A stretch of 7,871 bases of DNA from Desulfovibrionaceae bacterium (GCA_017613475.1 JAGADT010000194.1:1-7871); one strand, 5' to 3'; numbered from the stretch's first letter, positions 1 through 6,271 are shown. Translations and numbers: made by a program. Notes: generated by a model not told the origin, from the letters alone.

Positions 1-631
1 CCGTGGTGCCGGAGGTGTACTGCATGTTCACCACGTCATAGGGCGAAACCTGGGCTTTCCGCGCTTCGTACTCCTCATCGGAAACCATCACGGACATGGC
101 CATGATTTCCGGCAGGGAGTACATGCCCCTGTGCTTTTCCACGCCAAGGAACATCACGCGCTTCAAGTGCGGAAGGTCTTCGCTGTGCAGGTGCCCGCGT
201 TCCTGGCGGCGAAGCTCAGGCACCACATCGTACAGGCATTTGATATAGTCGTGATCGCGGAAGCCATCGATAACGAAAAGGTTTTCGCAGTCGGACTGCT
301 TGAGCAGGTAGTGGATTTCTTCCCTGCGGTAGTTGGTGTTGACCGTCAGGAGGATTGCGCCGATGCGCGCCGTAGCGAACATGAGCGCCACCCAGTAGGG
401 CACGTTCGTCGCCCAGATGGCCACCTTTTCCCCGTGCTGGACGCCAAGCGCCATCAGCCCCTTGGCCAGGTTGTCCACGTTGTCGGAAAATTCCCGCCAG
501 GTCTGGCGGTAATCCCGGTCAACGTAAATGACGGCGTCGTTATCCGGACAGGTCTGGACGGCCTCGTCCAGAATCTGCCCCAGCGTGCGCTCACGCAAAA
601 CAAAAGGTTGTTCTTTTTGTTCTTCAGCCAT
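1..631 (-). CDS. AMP-binding acyl-CoA synthetase, N-terminal part (cut by window edge)
   Basis: This is the first 210 residues of an adenylate-forming enzyme that would activate a carboxylic acid with ATP and pass it to CoA. The opening part (RTLGQILDEAVQ, then YRQTWREFSDNV and KGLMALGVQHGEKVAIW) is the usual N-terminal lobe of the FadD/acyl-CoA synthetase family. The last visible residues, YTSGTT at 205-210, are the start of the ATP phosphate-binding loop. The C-terminal two thirds, including the hinge and catalytic lysine, lie outside the window, so substrate range cannot be judged; medium- or long-chain fatty acids or similar acids are typical. The start is supported by GGAG 8 nt upstream of the ATG. 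The gene follows the XRE-cupin regulator after 16 bp and is almost certainly co-transcribed with it. No frameshift is seen in the part present. Confidence 0.9.
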   Translation of the reverse strand, partial: MAEEQKEQPFVLRERTLGQILDEAVQTCPDNDAVIYVDRDYRQTWREFSDNVDNLAKGLMALGVQHGEKVAIWATNVPYWVALMFATARIGAILLTVNTNYRREEIHYLLKQSDCENLFVIDGFRDHDYIKCLYDVVPELRRQERGHLHSEDLPHLKRVMFLGVEKHRGMYSLPEIMAMSVMVSDEEYEARKAQVSPYDVVNMQYTSGTT

Positions 632-647
632 ACGAACAGCTCCCACA

Positions 648-1220
648 TCAATCGGGGTTGTAAATCACGGCGTAAATGCCGGCCGGCTCGTTGCCTTCCG
701 CGCCAACGTAGTGCGGCACAATGGAATTGTAGTAGATGGTGTCGCCGGGCTCCAGGAAAAACGTTTCGTTGCCGTAAATGACCTTGAGCCGGCCGGTATG
801 GAGGATGATGAATTCCTCGCCCTGGTGGCTGGAAAGCTTGTGGTCTTCTTCCGGCTCAGGCTGAATCTGCACAAAGAACGGCTCCATGGCCCGGTCGCTC
901 TTGCCGCGGGCCAGGGAATGGTAGCAGTAGGCGGCGCGCTTGTCGCGGGCGCGCTGCATGGCAAGGTCCACATTGCGGTCATCCGCGCGGCTGATAATGG
1001 GATCGCGGCTGATCTGGTCATCCATGAAAGTTCCTAGTCGGACATTCAGAGCACGGGCGATTTTTTCAAGCGGACCGATGGAAGGGCACAGGCTTTCTTC
1101 TTCCAGGGTCGTAATAAAAATTTCGGTAAGGCCGGTGGCTTCCGCCAGGTCCTTACGGGACATGTTTTGATTTTCACGCCACTTCTTGATACGTGCGCCG
1201 AGTTTTGAAGGATCAGACAT
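648..1220 (-). CDS. XRE-family transcriptional regulator with C-terminal cupin domain
   Basis: This is a 190-residue one-component regulator. Residues about 7-62 form an XRE-type helix-turn-helix (LGARIKKWRENQNMSRKDLAEATGLT, ending in KIARALNVRLGTF). Residues about 127-187 form a single cupin barrel, with H127, H132 and E135/E136 (HQGEEFIIL) in motif 1 and PGDTIYYNSIVPH in motif 2. The family usually binds a small ligand or metal in the cupin and represses or activates neighbouring genes. The open frame continues upstream to 1373, but the start at 1220 is preferred: GGAG lies 7 nt before it, the HTH begins there, and a promoter at 1287-1315 would leave the longer form untranscribed. It leads an operon with the acyl-CoA synthetase 16 bp downstream, so it probably controls that gene and itself, perhaps in response to the acid or acyl-CoA; this is inference. 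Confidence 0.92.
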   Translation of the reverse strand: MSDPSKLGARIKKWRENQNMSRKDLAEATGLTEIFITTLEEESLCPSIGPLEKIARALNVRLGTFMDDQISRDPIISRADDRNVDLAMQRARDKRAAYCYHSLARGKSDRAMEPFFVQIQPEPEEDHKLSSHQGEEFIILHTGRLKVIYGNETFFLEPGDTIYYNSIVPHYVGAEGNEPAGIYAVIYNPD

Positions 1221-1250
1221 GGATTTTCTCCAATTAAAGTAAGCGGCGGC

Positions 1251-1281
1251 GGACGCCCTACGTCCAGTGCCGCAGTTGGAC
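1251..1281. promoter_or_regulatory. Two overlapping short inverted repeats at the regulator start point; possible operator
   Basis: The first repeat has arms GGACG (1251-1255) and CGTCC (1261-1265) around a 5-bp spacer. The second has arms GTCCA (1262-1266) and TGGAC (1277-1281) around 10 bp, and shares the GTCC of the first. Both sit just downstream of the predicted -10 box and span the expected transcription start. That is a typical place for an autorepressor site. The arms are only 5 bp, so chance is a real possibility in GC-rich DNA. Confidence 0.35.
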
Positions 1282-1286
1282 CTGTT

Positions 1287-1315
1287 TTTATACATAAAAG
1301 CCCGCCTGGAATCAA
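1287..1315 (-). promoter_or_regulatory. Sigma-70-type promoter of the XRE-cupin/acyl-CoA synthetase operon
   Basis: On the minus strand, a -35 box TTGATT (1315-1310) and a -10 box TATAAA (1292-1287) are separated by exactly 17 bp. They match the consensus at 4 of 6 and 5 of 6 positions. The predicted start is near 1280, giving a leader of about 60 nt before the ATG at 1220. The A/T-rich -10 region stands out in GC-rich surroundings. Confidence 0.7.
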
Positions 1316-1410
1316 GACGCTGTTTTTTTCCATCAGGCTGCGCTACCTTGCCCCTGAAAACAGAATCGGCCATGCTGAAAAGCTATGTTCCGCAAACAGG
1401 GGAAACGCTT

Positions 1411-2286
1411 ATGACGAGGCTTTTCGCGCTGCTTGCAGCGGCTTTCCTTGCCCTGCTGCCCGCTGCGGCCTGTGCCGCACCCTCCCGCGTGGTCGCGCTC
1501 GCCCCAAGCCTCGCCGTGCTCGCCCTTGACCTTGAGGCCGGGCACCTGCTTGTGGGCAAAGCCGAGGGAGGCAGCGAACCCAGGCTGAAGCACCTGCCTT
1601 CCATTGGTTCCTACGCGCGGCCAAGCCTTGAACGCATAGCAGGCCTGAAACCGGACCTCTGCCTCGCCATTAAGGACGGCACGCCGCCGGAAACCGTGCG
1701 CAGGCTCAGGGCGGCGGGCTTCCCCGTGCTGGTGCTCGCGCCTGAACATTTCGCAGGGCTTGACGAAGCCATACGGCAGCTTGGCGATGCCCTGGGGAAA
1801 AAGTCCGAAGCCGCACGGCTCCGCCGGATGATGGCCGCGCGCCTTGCAAAGGTCGACGCCGCAGTGGCTTCCCTGCCGGCTTCGGAGCGGAAAAAGGCCC
1901 TGATCCAGGTGCAGGGCACGCCCCCCATGTTTGCAGGCCCGGCAACGTTTTCCGGGGAGCTGCTGCGCCGGGCTGGCGGCAGCAGCCCGCTCCCTGCCGC
2001 TCCCCCCTACCCCCGCGCCGGCGTCGAGCAGGTCCTTGCCATGCAGCCGGAAGCCATTATCATCTCCGGCATGGCCTGCTCTGAAGACGCCGCCGAGCTC
2101 TGGCGGCGCCTCCCCGGGCTCCCTGCCGCCAGGAGCAAACGCATTTTCATTGTGGACGCCGACCTTTTTTCCCAGCCGTCCCTGCGCAGCCTGGATGCGC
2201 TGGAACAGCTGACAGAACTTCTGCACCCGGGGCTGCTCAAGCGCGGCAGCCATAGCAACGGAGGAACCCATGGGGCTGGAAATTGA
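1411..2286 (+). CDS. Periplasmic substrate-binding protein, BtuF/FecB-like (TroA fold)
   Basis: This is a 291-residue exported binding protein of the cluster that captures cobalamin, haem or ferric siderophores for an ABC importer. Residues 1-23 are a signal peptide: a short basic start, a hydrophobic core, and an AxA-type cleavage region near 20-23. C21 has no Leu at -3, so a lipoprotein is less likely. The first lobe starts RVVALAPSLAVLALDLEAG and contains IGSYARPSLERIAGLKPDL (65-83), a family hallmark. A long helix around 115-155 joins it to the second lobe (QVQGTPPMFAGPATFSGELL, 166-185; VEQVLAMQPEAIIISG, 205-220). The frame is open from 1267, but 1411 is chosen for the signal peptide and an AGGGGA Shine-Dalgarno sequence. 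Its last 17 bp overlap the next gene. No permease or ATPase gene lies in the window. The ligand cannot be told from sequence. Confidence 0.85.
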   Translation: MTRLFALLAAAFLALLPAAACAAPSRVVALAPSLAVLALDLEAGHLLVGKAEGGSEPRLKHLPSIGSYARPSLERIAGLKPDLCLAIKDGTPPETVRRLRAAGFPVLVLAPEHFAGLDEAIRQLGDALGKKSEAARLRRMMAARLAKVDAAVASLPASERKKALIQVQGTPPMFAGPATFSGELLRRAGGSSPLPAAPPYPRAGVEQVLAMQPEAIIISGMACSEDAAELWRRLPGLPAARSKRIFIVDADLFSQPSLRSLDALEQLTELLHPGLLKRGSHSNGGTHGAGN

Positions 2287-2746
2287 ACGCAAGTACCTTG
2301 TGAAAAACGACAGCTGGCGCGGGCTTGGCACCCCTGTTTCCCTGCGCCAGGGCTACCTCTGCCTTGATCCCGAAAGGGTGGTCCGCGTCAGGGCCGCCGG
2401 AAACAAGGGCACCATAACCATAAAGGGCAAAACCCAAAGCCTCGCGCGGACGGAGTTCAACATCCCCATCTCCAGGGAAGACGCAGACGCCATGCTGGAC
2501 AGCCTCGCCCTCAGGCCCCTGATTGAAAAAAACAGGACCTGCATTCCCTTTGCCGGGCACATTATCGAGGTTGACGAATTTTTCGGGGAGAATGCCGGCC
2601 TTATTGTTGCCGAAATTGAACTTGAAAGCGAAACGGAACACGTTGACCTGCCTGAATGGATAGGGCAGGAAGTCACCGGGGACCCCCGCTACCTTAACGC
2701 GAACCTCATCCGCAATCCCTATTCGGCATGGAAGCAGCGCGGCTGA
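2270..2746 (+). CDS. CYTH-domain protein, probable (tri)polyphosphate phosphohydrolase
   Basis: This is a 158-residue single-domain protein of the CYTH (triphosphate tunnel metalloenzyme) family. The signature ExExK is E4-I-E-R-K8 right at the N-terminus. The other tunnel residues are in order: R39 and R41 (VVRVR), K52 and K54 (TIKGK), E62, K87 and R89, D102 (EVDEF), and E115, E117 and E119 (AEIELESE). These basic residues hold a polyphosphate chain and the acidic ones bind Mg or Mn. Bacterial proteins of this length include inorganic tripolyphosphatases and, less often, class IV adenylate cyclases; sequence alone cannot separate them, but the tripolyphosphatase-like assignment is more common. 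It starts inside the end of the binding-protein gene, with GGAGG 5 nt upstream of its ATG, so translation is probably coupled. It is cytoplasmic, with no signal peptide. Confidence 0.88.
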   Translation: MGLEIERKYLVKNDSWRGLGTPVSLRQGYLCLDPERVVRVRAAGNKGTITIKGKTQSLARTEFNIPISREDADAMLDSLALRPLIEKNRTCIPFAGHIIEVDEFFGENAGLIVAEIELESETEHVDLPEWIGQEVTGDPRYLNANLIRNPYSAWKQRG

Positions 2747-2804
2747 CGCCTGCCCGCCCCTGAGTCCGCAGGGCCATGCCTGAACCGCAAAGGAGCATAC
2801 CATC

Positions 2805-3614
2805 ATGAGTTTGACGCTCATCATCATGTACGCCGCAGTCGGCACTGTTGCCGGGATCATTGCCGGACTTCTTGGCATCGGGGGGGGCATCGTCACCGTG
2901 CCCCTGCTGCACCTTGTGCTCAATTACCAGGGCATAGACGGCGCGCTGATCCATAAAATCGCCATCGGCACCTCCCTTGCGGGCATCATGTTCACCGTGG
3001 TTTCAAGCGCCGCAGCCCACCACCGCCGCGGCTGTGTCGACTGGAAAACCGTCCTCCACTTCACGCCCGGCATCCTGGTGGGCGCGTGGTGTGGCGCGTA
3101 TATCGCGTCCAGAATGCCCGCCCAATACCTCCAGATCGTTTTCGTGATTTTCCTCACCTACGTGATCTTCAACATGCTTGCCGGCAAAAAGCCCAAGCCC
3201 TCGCGCCATCTGCCCGGCCCCGCAGTGCTCAGCGCCGTTGGCTTCGTCATTGGCTGCGCCGCCGGGCTTGTGGGCATTGGCGGCGGCACCATCTCCATCC
3301 CCTACCTGCTCTGGAATAACGTGCCCATGCTCCTTACCATCGGCACGGCTGCCGCCATCAGCTTTCCCGCCGCCGTTTCCGGAGCCATTGGCAACGTCTT
3401 CAACGGCTGGAACACGCCGGGCCTGCCGGAAGGCTCGCTGGGCTTTGTATACGCCCCCGGGCTGCTCTGCCTTGTTGCCATGAGCATGCTTATGGCGCCG
3501 GTGGGGGCAAGGCTTGCCCACAGCCTGCCCGTGCCCACGCTGAAAAAATGCTTCGCCTGCGTGCTCATTGTGGTGGCCATTAAAATGCTTTACGGCGCAA
3601 TCCAGGCGCTGTAA
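2805..3614 (+). CDS. TauE/SafE-family membrane exporter
   Basis: This is a 269-residue inner-membrane protein with about eight predicted hydrophobic segments (roughly 5-35, 48-70, 84-103, 108-126, 138-168, 177-196, 213-236 and 247-266). The two halves repeat each other: GLLGIGGGIVTVPLL at 21-35 and GLVGIGGGTISIPYL at 154-168, each followed by an IGT segment (54-56 and 179-181). This internal duplication is the hallmark of the TauE/SafE family (older name DUF81). Members are thought to export sulfite, sulfoacetate or other organosulfur or carboxylate anions; substrate cannot be assigned here. GGAG lies 9 nt before the start. It follows the CYTH gene after 58 bp with no terminator between, so it is probably in the same transcript. 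In a sulfur-metabolising anaerobe, sulfite or sulfonate handling is a fair guess only. Confidence 0.92.
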   Translation: MSLTLIIMYAAVGTVAGIIAGLLGIGGGIVTVPLLHLVLNYQGIDGALIHKIAIGTSLAGIMFTVVSSAAAHHRRGCVDWKTVLHFTPGILVGAWCGAYIASRMPAQYLQIVFVIFLTYVIFNMLAGKKPKPSRHLPGPAVLSAVGFVIGCAAGLVGIGGGTISIPYLLWNNVPMLLTIGTAAAISFPAAVSGAIGNVFNGWNTPGLPEGSLGFVYAPGLLCLVAMSMLMAPVGARLAHSLPVPTLKKCFACVLIVVAIKMLYGAIQAL

Positions 3615-3648
3615 CGCTTCCCGCCCTGGCAAAGCAGCTGTGCATCCC

Positions 3649-3697
3649 GCATGCAAAAAGGCCCCAGGAGGCAATCTCCAGGGGCCTTTTTGTATGC
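3649..3697. terminator. Bidirectional intrinsic terminator between the exporter gene and lepB
   Basis: The arms 3649-3670 and 3676-3697 pair over 22 bp with two mismatched positions around a 5-nt loop (GCAAT). The core is AAAAAGGCCCC opposite GGGGCCTTTTT, so either strand gives a GC stem ending in a run of U. It lies 34 bp after the exporter stop and 18 bp after the lepB stop on the other strand, and so serves both convergent operons. Confidence 0.92.
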
Positions 3698-3715
3698 ACA
3701 ACAGGCTGCAGCAGG

Positions 3716-4315
3716 CTAGCGCACCAGCCTGCCGATGCGCTTCCAGCGGACCTTGCCTGAACGGTCCCATGACCAGTAGATGCGCCACGCCTTGCCGCGG
3801 ATGGAGGTCCTGTCCACAAAGCCCCAGTAGCGGGAATCCGCGGATTCGTCGCGGTTATCACCCATCACAAAGTATTTTCCCGGCGGCACCGTCAGCGGCA
3901 GGAAATTGTCGCGGCTGAAGGACGGCGGCTGGGTAGACTGGGTGTACGGCTCATCCACTTTCTCGCCGTTGCGGTAGAGCTGCCGCTCACGCATTTCCAG
4001 CGTATCGCCCGGCACGCCGACAATGCGCTTGATAAAATCCTGCGAAGGGTCCCTGGGATAGCGGAACACAATAATGTCGCCAACCTGCGGGGCCTTGCCC
4101 TCGATAAGGTAGTTATCGGAAAAAGGCTGCTTCAATCCGTACAGGAACTTGTTGACCAGGAGAAAGTCGCCTATCTGCAAGGTTGAAAGCATGGATCCTG
4201 AAGGAATCTTGAATGCCTGGAGGAAAAACGTGATGACTATGGCCGCAACAGCAACGGCCCATAGGATGGATTCTATATATTCCCCCAAAACAGACTTATG
4301 ACGTTTTCCAAGCAT
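3716..4315 (-). CDS. lepB: Signal peptidase I
   Basis: This is the 199-residue leader peptidase, which cuts signal peptides from Sec- and Tat-exported proteins at the outer face of the inner membrane. A single hydrophobic anchor spans about residues 15-34. The catalytic serine is S41 in IPSGSM, with GDFLLVNKF following as in the family. The general-base lysine is K96 in FIKRIVGVPGD. The last conserved box is GDNRDESADSRYWGFV (152-167). The length fits the single-anchor form common outside the enterics. All key residues are present, so it should be active. It is the last gene of purD-purE-lepB, 18 bp after purE. Its ribosome-binding site is weak (AAGG about 10 nt upstream), so it may depend partly on translation from purE. 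Confidence 0.97.
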   Translation of the reverse strand: MLGKRHKSVLGEYIESILWAVAVAAIVITFFLQAFKIPSGSMLSTLQIGDFLLVNKFLYGLKQPFSDNYLIEGKAPQVGDIIVFRYPRDPSQDFIKRIVGVPGDTLEMRERQLYRNGEKVDEPYTQSTQPPSFSRDNFLPLTVPPGKYFVMGDNRDESADSRYWGFVDRTSIRGKAWRIYWSWDRSGKVRWKRIGRLVR

Positions 4316-4333
4316 AACGGCTCTGCCTTGCGG

Positions 4334-4840
4334 TTATTGTGCGCAATACTTCTTTTCAAGCTCCGCACCGGAGGCGGCAACGGATTCGGCGAACTTCTGG
4401 CGCGCCGCGCGCAGGCGGCTGCGCAGCGCCTCGTCATGAAGGGCCAGAATCTGCGCGGCAAGCCATGCCGCGTTGCGGGCGCCGGCCTTATCCAGGGCGA
4501 CGGTGGCAACGGGAAATCCCGGAGGCATCTGCACGGTGGAAAGCAGGGCATCCATGCCGTTCAGCGCGGAAGCCGCCACAGGAATGCCGATAACGGGCTT
4601 GAGCGTCCTCGCGGCAACAGCGCCGGCAAGGTGCGCCGCCATGCCTGCCGCGCAGACATAGACCTGGCAGCCTTCCGCTTCCAGGCGGTCAACCAGGCTG
4701 GCCGTCCGTTCAGGGGTCCTGTGCGCGGAAGTCACCGTAAACAGGTACGGAATTTCAAGCTGCTTCAAAATCTCGGCGCAGGGGGCCACTACCGCTTCAT
4801 CCGATGCGGATCCAATAAAAATAGCAACGTTAACACCCAT
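4334..4840 (-). CDS. purE: N5-carboxyaminoimidazole ribonucleotide mutase (class I PurE)
   Basis: This 168-residue cytoplasmic enzyme moves the carboxyl group of N5-CAIR to make CAIR, in the de novo purine pathway. The GSASD loop (10-14) and SAHRTP (38-43, with catalytic H40) bind the ribonucleotide phosphate and drive carboxylate transfer. AAHLAG (68-73) and the MDALLSTVQMPPGFPV stretch (96-111) fit the class I, N5-CAIR mutase type rather than the CO2-using class II. That type needs PurK, which is not in the window. One small difference from the form I recall as usual is GM at 66-67, where GG is common just before AAHL. The start has AAGGAAGGG about 10 nt upstream. It lies 17 bp after purD and 18 bp before lepB, so it is the middle gene of the operon. 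Confidence 0.97.
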   Translation of the reverse strand: MGVNVAIFIGSASDEAVVAPCAEILKQLEIPYLFTVTSAHRTPERTASLVDRLEAEGCQVYVCAAGMAAHLAGAVAARTLKPVIGIPVAASALNGMDALLSTVQMPPGFPVATVALDKAGARNAAWLAAQILALHDEALRSRLRAARQKFAESVAASGAELEKKYCAQ

Positions 4841-4857
4841 AACGCGTTTTCCCTTCC

Positions 4858-6141
4858 TTACTTTTTCCCCGCCGTGCGGCGCAGGCCCTTCTGCCCAATA
4901 TCAGAACGGTAGCGGCTGCGCTCCATGCGCACATGGCTGAGCGCGGCGTAGGCATTGCCGGCGGCAGCGGCAAGGTCATTCCCGCGCGCGGTTACGCAGA
5001 GCACGCGCCCGCCGTTGGCAACAATCTTTCCGTCCTTCCTGGCGGTGCCGGCCTGAAATACCTTGGCGCCATTGGCCTCGGCCTCGGCAAAGCCGGAAAT
5101 TTCCATGCCCTTGGGGTAGGAACCCGGATAGCCTTCGGCAGCAACCACCACGCCCAGGGCGGAATCAGGGGAAATGCGCAGCGCCGTATCCTTCAGGCGG
5201 TGGTCAAAACACGCCTCGATGATGTCAACAAGGTCGCTTTCCAGCCGCATAAGCAGGGGCTGGCATTCAGGATCGCCAAAACGGGCATTGTATTCCAGCA
5301 CCTTGGGGCCGTCTTTGGTCATCATCAATCCGGCGTAAAGGATGCCGGTGAAGGGGTGCCCCTCGCGGGCCATTTCACGGATGACCGGGCGGATCACCAG
5401 GTCCGTCATGGACTCCAGGTCCCTGTCAGGCAATACAGGCGCGGGGCTGTAGGCGCCCATGCCGCCGGTATTGGGGCCGGTATCGCCGTCATACGCGGCC
5501 TTGTGATCCTGCGCGGAAGGCAGGGGCAGCGCTGTTTCACCATCGCAGAACGCGAGCAGGGAAACTTCCTCCCCTTCAAGGAAATCTTCTATGACCACAT
5601 GGGCTCCGGCCTCGCCGAACGCCCTGCGGCCCATGATATCCGCAACAGCCTCAAGCGCTTCGCCCTCGGTTTTGGCCACAATAACGCCCTTGCCGGCGGC
5701 AAGGCCATCGGCCTTAACAACAATGGGGGCGCCCTTCTGGCGGATCCAGGCCTCGGCTTCGTCCTGACGGTCAAACACGCGGCACGAGGCCGTGGGCACG
5801 CCCGCCTTTTCCATCAGGCGCTTCGCAAACGCCTTGCTGCCTTCTACCTGCGCGCACCATTTGCTGGGGCCGAAGCAGCGGAAGCCGGCCTCGCGCATGG
5901 CATCCACCACGCCAAGGGTCAGGGGCAGCTCAGGCCCGGGTACAACCAAATCCACCTTCCGTTCACGGGCAAGCGCCACAAGGGCCGGAATATCCCCGGC
6001 ATCCACTGGGACATTCTCCCCTTCCAGGGCCGTGCCTCCGTTGCCCGGGGCAATAAGCACTTCACTCACCCGCGGGCTCTGCCGCAGTTTCCAGGCCAGG
6101 GCATGTTCTCTTCCGCCAGATCCAATAATAAGCACCCGCAT
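4858..6141 (-). CDS. purD: Phosphoribosylamine-glycine ligase (GAR synthetase)
   Basis: This is a 427-residue ATP-grasp ligase that joins glycine to phosphoribosylamine, the second step of de novo purine synthesis. The N-terminal fold starts MRVLIIGSGGREHALAWKL, a PurD hallmark. The ATP-grasp lobe includes VVKADGLAAGKGVIVA (141-156) and the signature DGDTGPNTGGMGAYSP (218-233). Metal and substrate residues follow in EYNARFGDPECQ (283-294), and the C-terminal part (about 330-427) closes the fold. Length is normal for a stand-alone PurD; it is not fused to PurM or PurN. The frame is open 12 codons further upstream to 6177, but 6141 is preferred because the family begins at MRVL and GGAGG lies 6-7 nt before it. 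It is first in the operon, behind a predicted promoter and a 96-nt leader. Confidence 0.97.
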   Translation of the reverse strand: MRVLIIGSGGREHALAWKLRQSPRVSEVLIAPGNGGTALEGENVPVDAGDIPALVALARERKVDLVVPGPELPLTLGVVDAMREAGFRCFGPSKWCAQVEGSKAFAKRLMEKAGVPTASCRVFDRQDEAEAWIRQKGAPIVVKADGLAAGKGVIVAKTEGEALEAVADIMGRRAFGEAGAHVVIEDFLEGEEVSLLAFCDGETALPLPSAQDHKAAYDGDTGPNTGGMGAYSPAPVLPDRDLESMTDLVIRPVIREMAREGHPFTGILYAGLMMTKDGPKVLEYNARFGDPECQPLLMRLESDLVDIIEACFDHRLKDTALRISPDSALGVVVAAEGYPGSYPKGMEISGFAEAEANGAKVFQAGTARKDGKIVANGGRVLCVTARGNDLAAAAGNAYAALSHVRMERSRYRSDIGQKGLRRTAGKK

Positions 6142-6197
6142 AATGTTCCTCCGCGGCGCGTGACAAACAGAGTTCAAAAGGATAAAAAGGAAACGCG

Positions 6198-6222
6198 CAG
6201 CCTTTCGCCCTGCGAAAGGCTG
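6198..6222 (-). promoter_or_regulatory. Perfect hairpin in the purD leader; possible attenuator
   Basis: The arms CAGCCTTTCGC (6198-6208) and GCGAAAGGCTG (6212-6222) match perfectly over 11 bp around a 3-nt loop. On the minus strand it would be transcribed about 15 nt after the predicted start and followed, 4 nt later, by a T-rich stretch (TTT, CC, TTTTT at 6193-6184). The T run is interrupted and slightly distant, so it would be a leaky terminator at best. It could equally be a 5' stabilising stem. I did not recognise a known purine riboswitch fold. Confidence 0.5.
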
Positions 6223-6242
6223 AATGCCTCCCTGAATCTGTT

Positions 6243-6271
6243 ATGATAGTCACTTGCGGTGCAAAAGACAA
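6243..6271 (-). promoter_or_regulatory. Sigma-70-type promoter of the purD-purE-lepB operon
   Basis: On the minus strand, a -35 box TTGTCT (6271-6266) and a -10 box TATCAT (6248-6243) are spaced by 17 bp, matching consensus at 4 of 6 and 5 of 6 positions. The start would fall near A6237, giving a leader of about 96 nt. No other equally good pair was found upstream of purD. Confidence 0.7.

Noticed and set aside
1221..1373. N-terminal extension of the XRE-cupin regulator
   Set aside because: It begins upstream of the predicted promoter and adds 51 residues with no domain before a normal HTH start.
1267..1410. N-terminal extension of the binding protein by 48 codons
   Set aside because: It would put a charged stretch before a clear signal peptide. 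The start at 1411 has a suitable Shine-Dalgarno sequence.
1333..2331. Minus-strand open frame of 332 codons opposite the binding-protein gene
   Set aside because: It is a shadow of a gene with a signal peptide and family motifs. Its own translation looks like low-complexity reverse reading.
3003..3788. Minus-strand open frame of 261 codons opposite the exporter gene
   Set aside because: It crosses the strong terminator and the lepB end, and its His/Gly-rich translation is typical of antisense of a membrane protein.
4933..6246. Long plus-strand open frame of 437 codons opposite purD
   Set aside because: It is antisense to a clear purD with all family motifs. Its translation has no recognisable domain, and long antisense frames are expected in GC-rich coding DNA.
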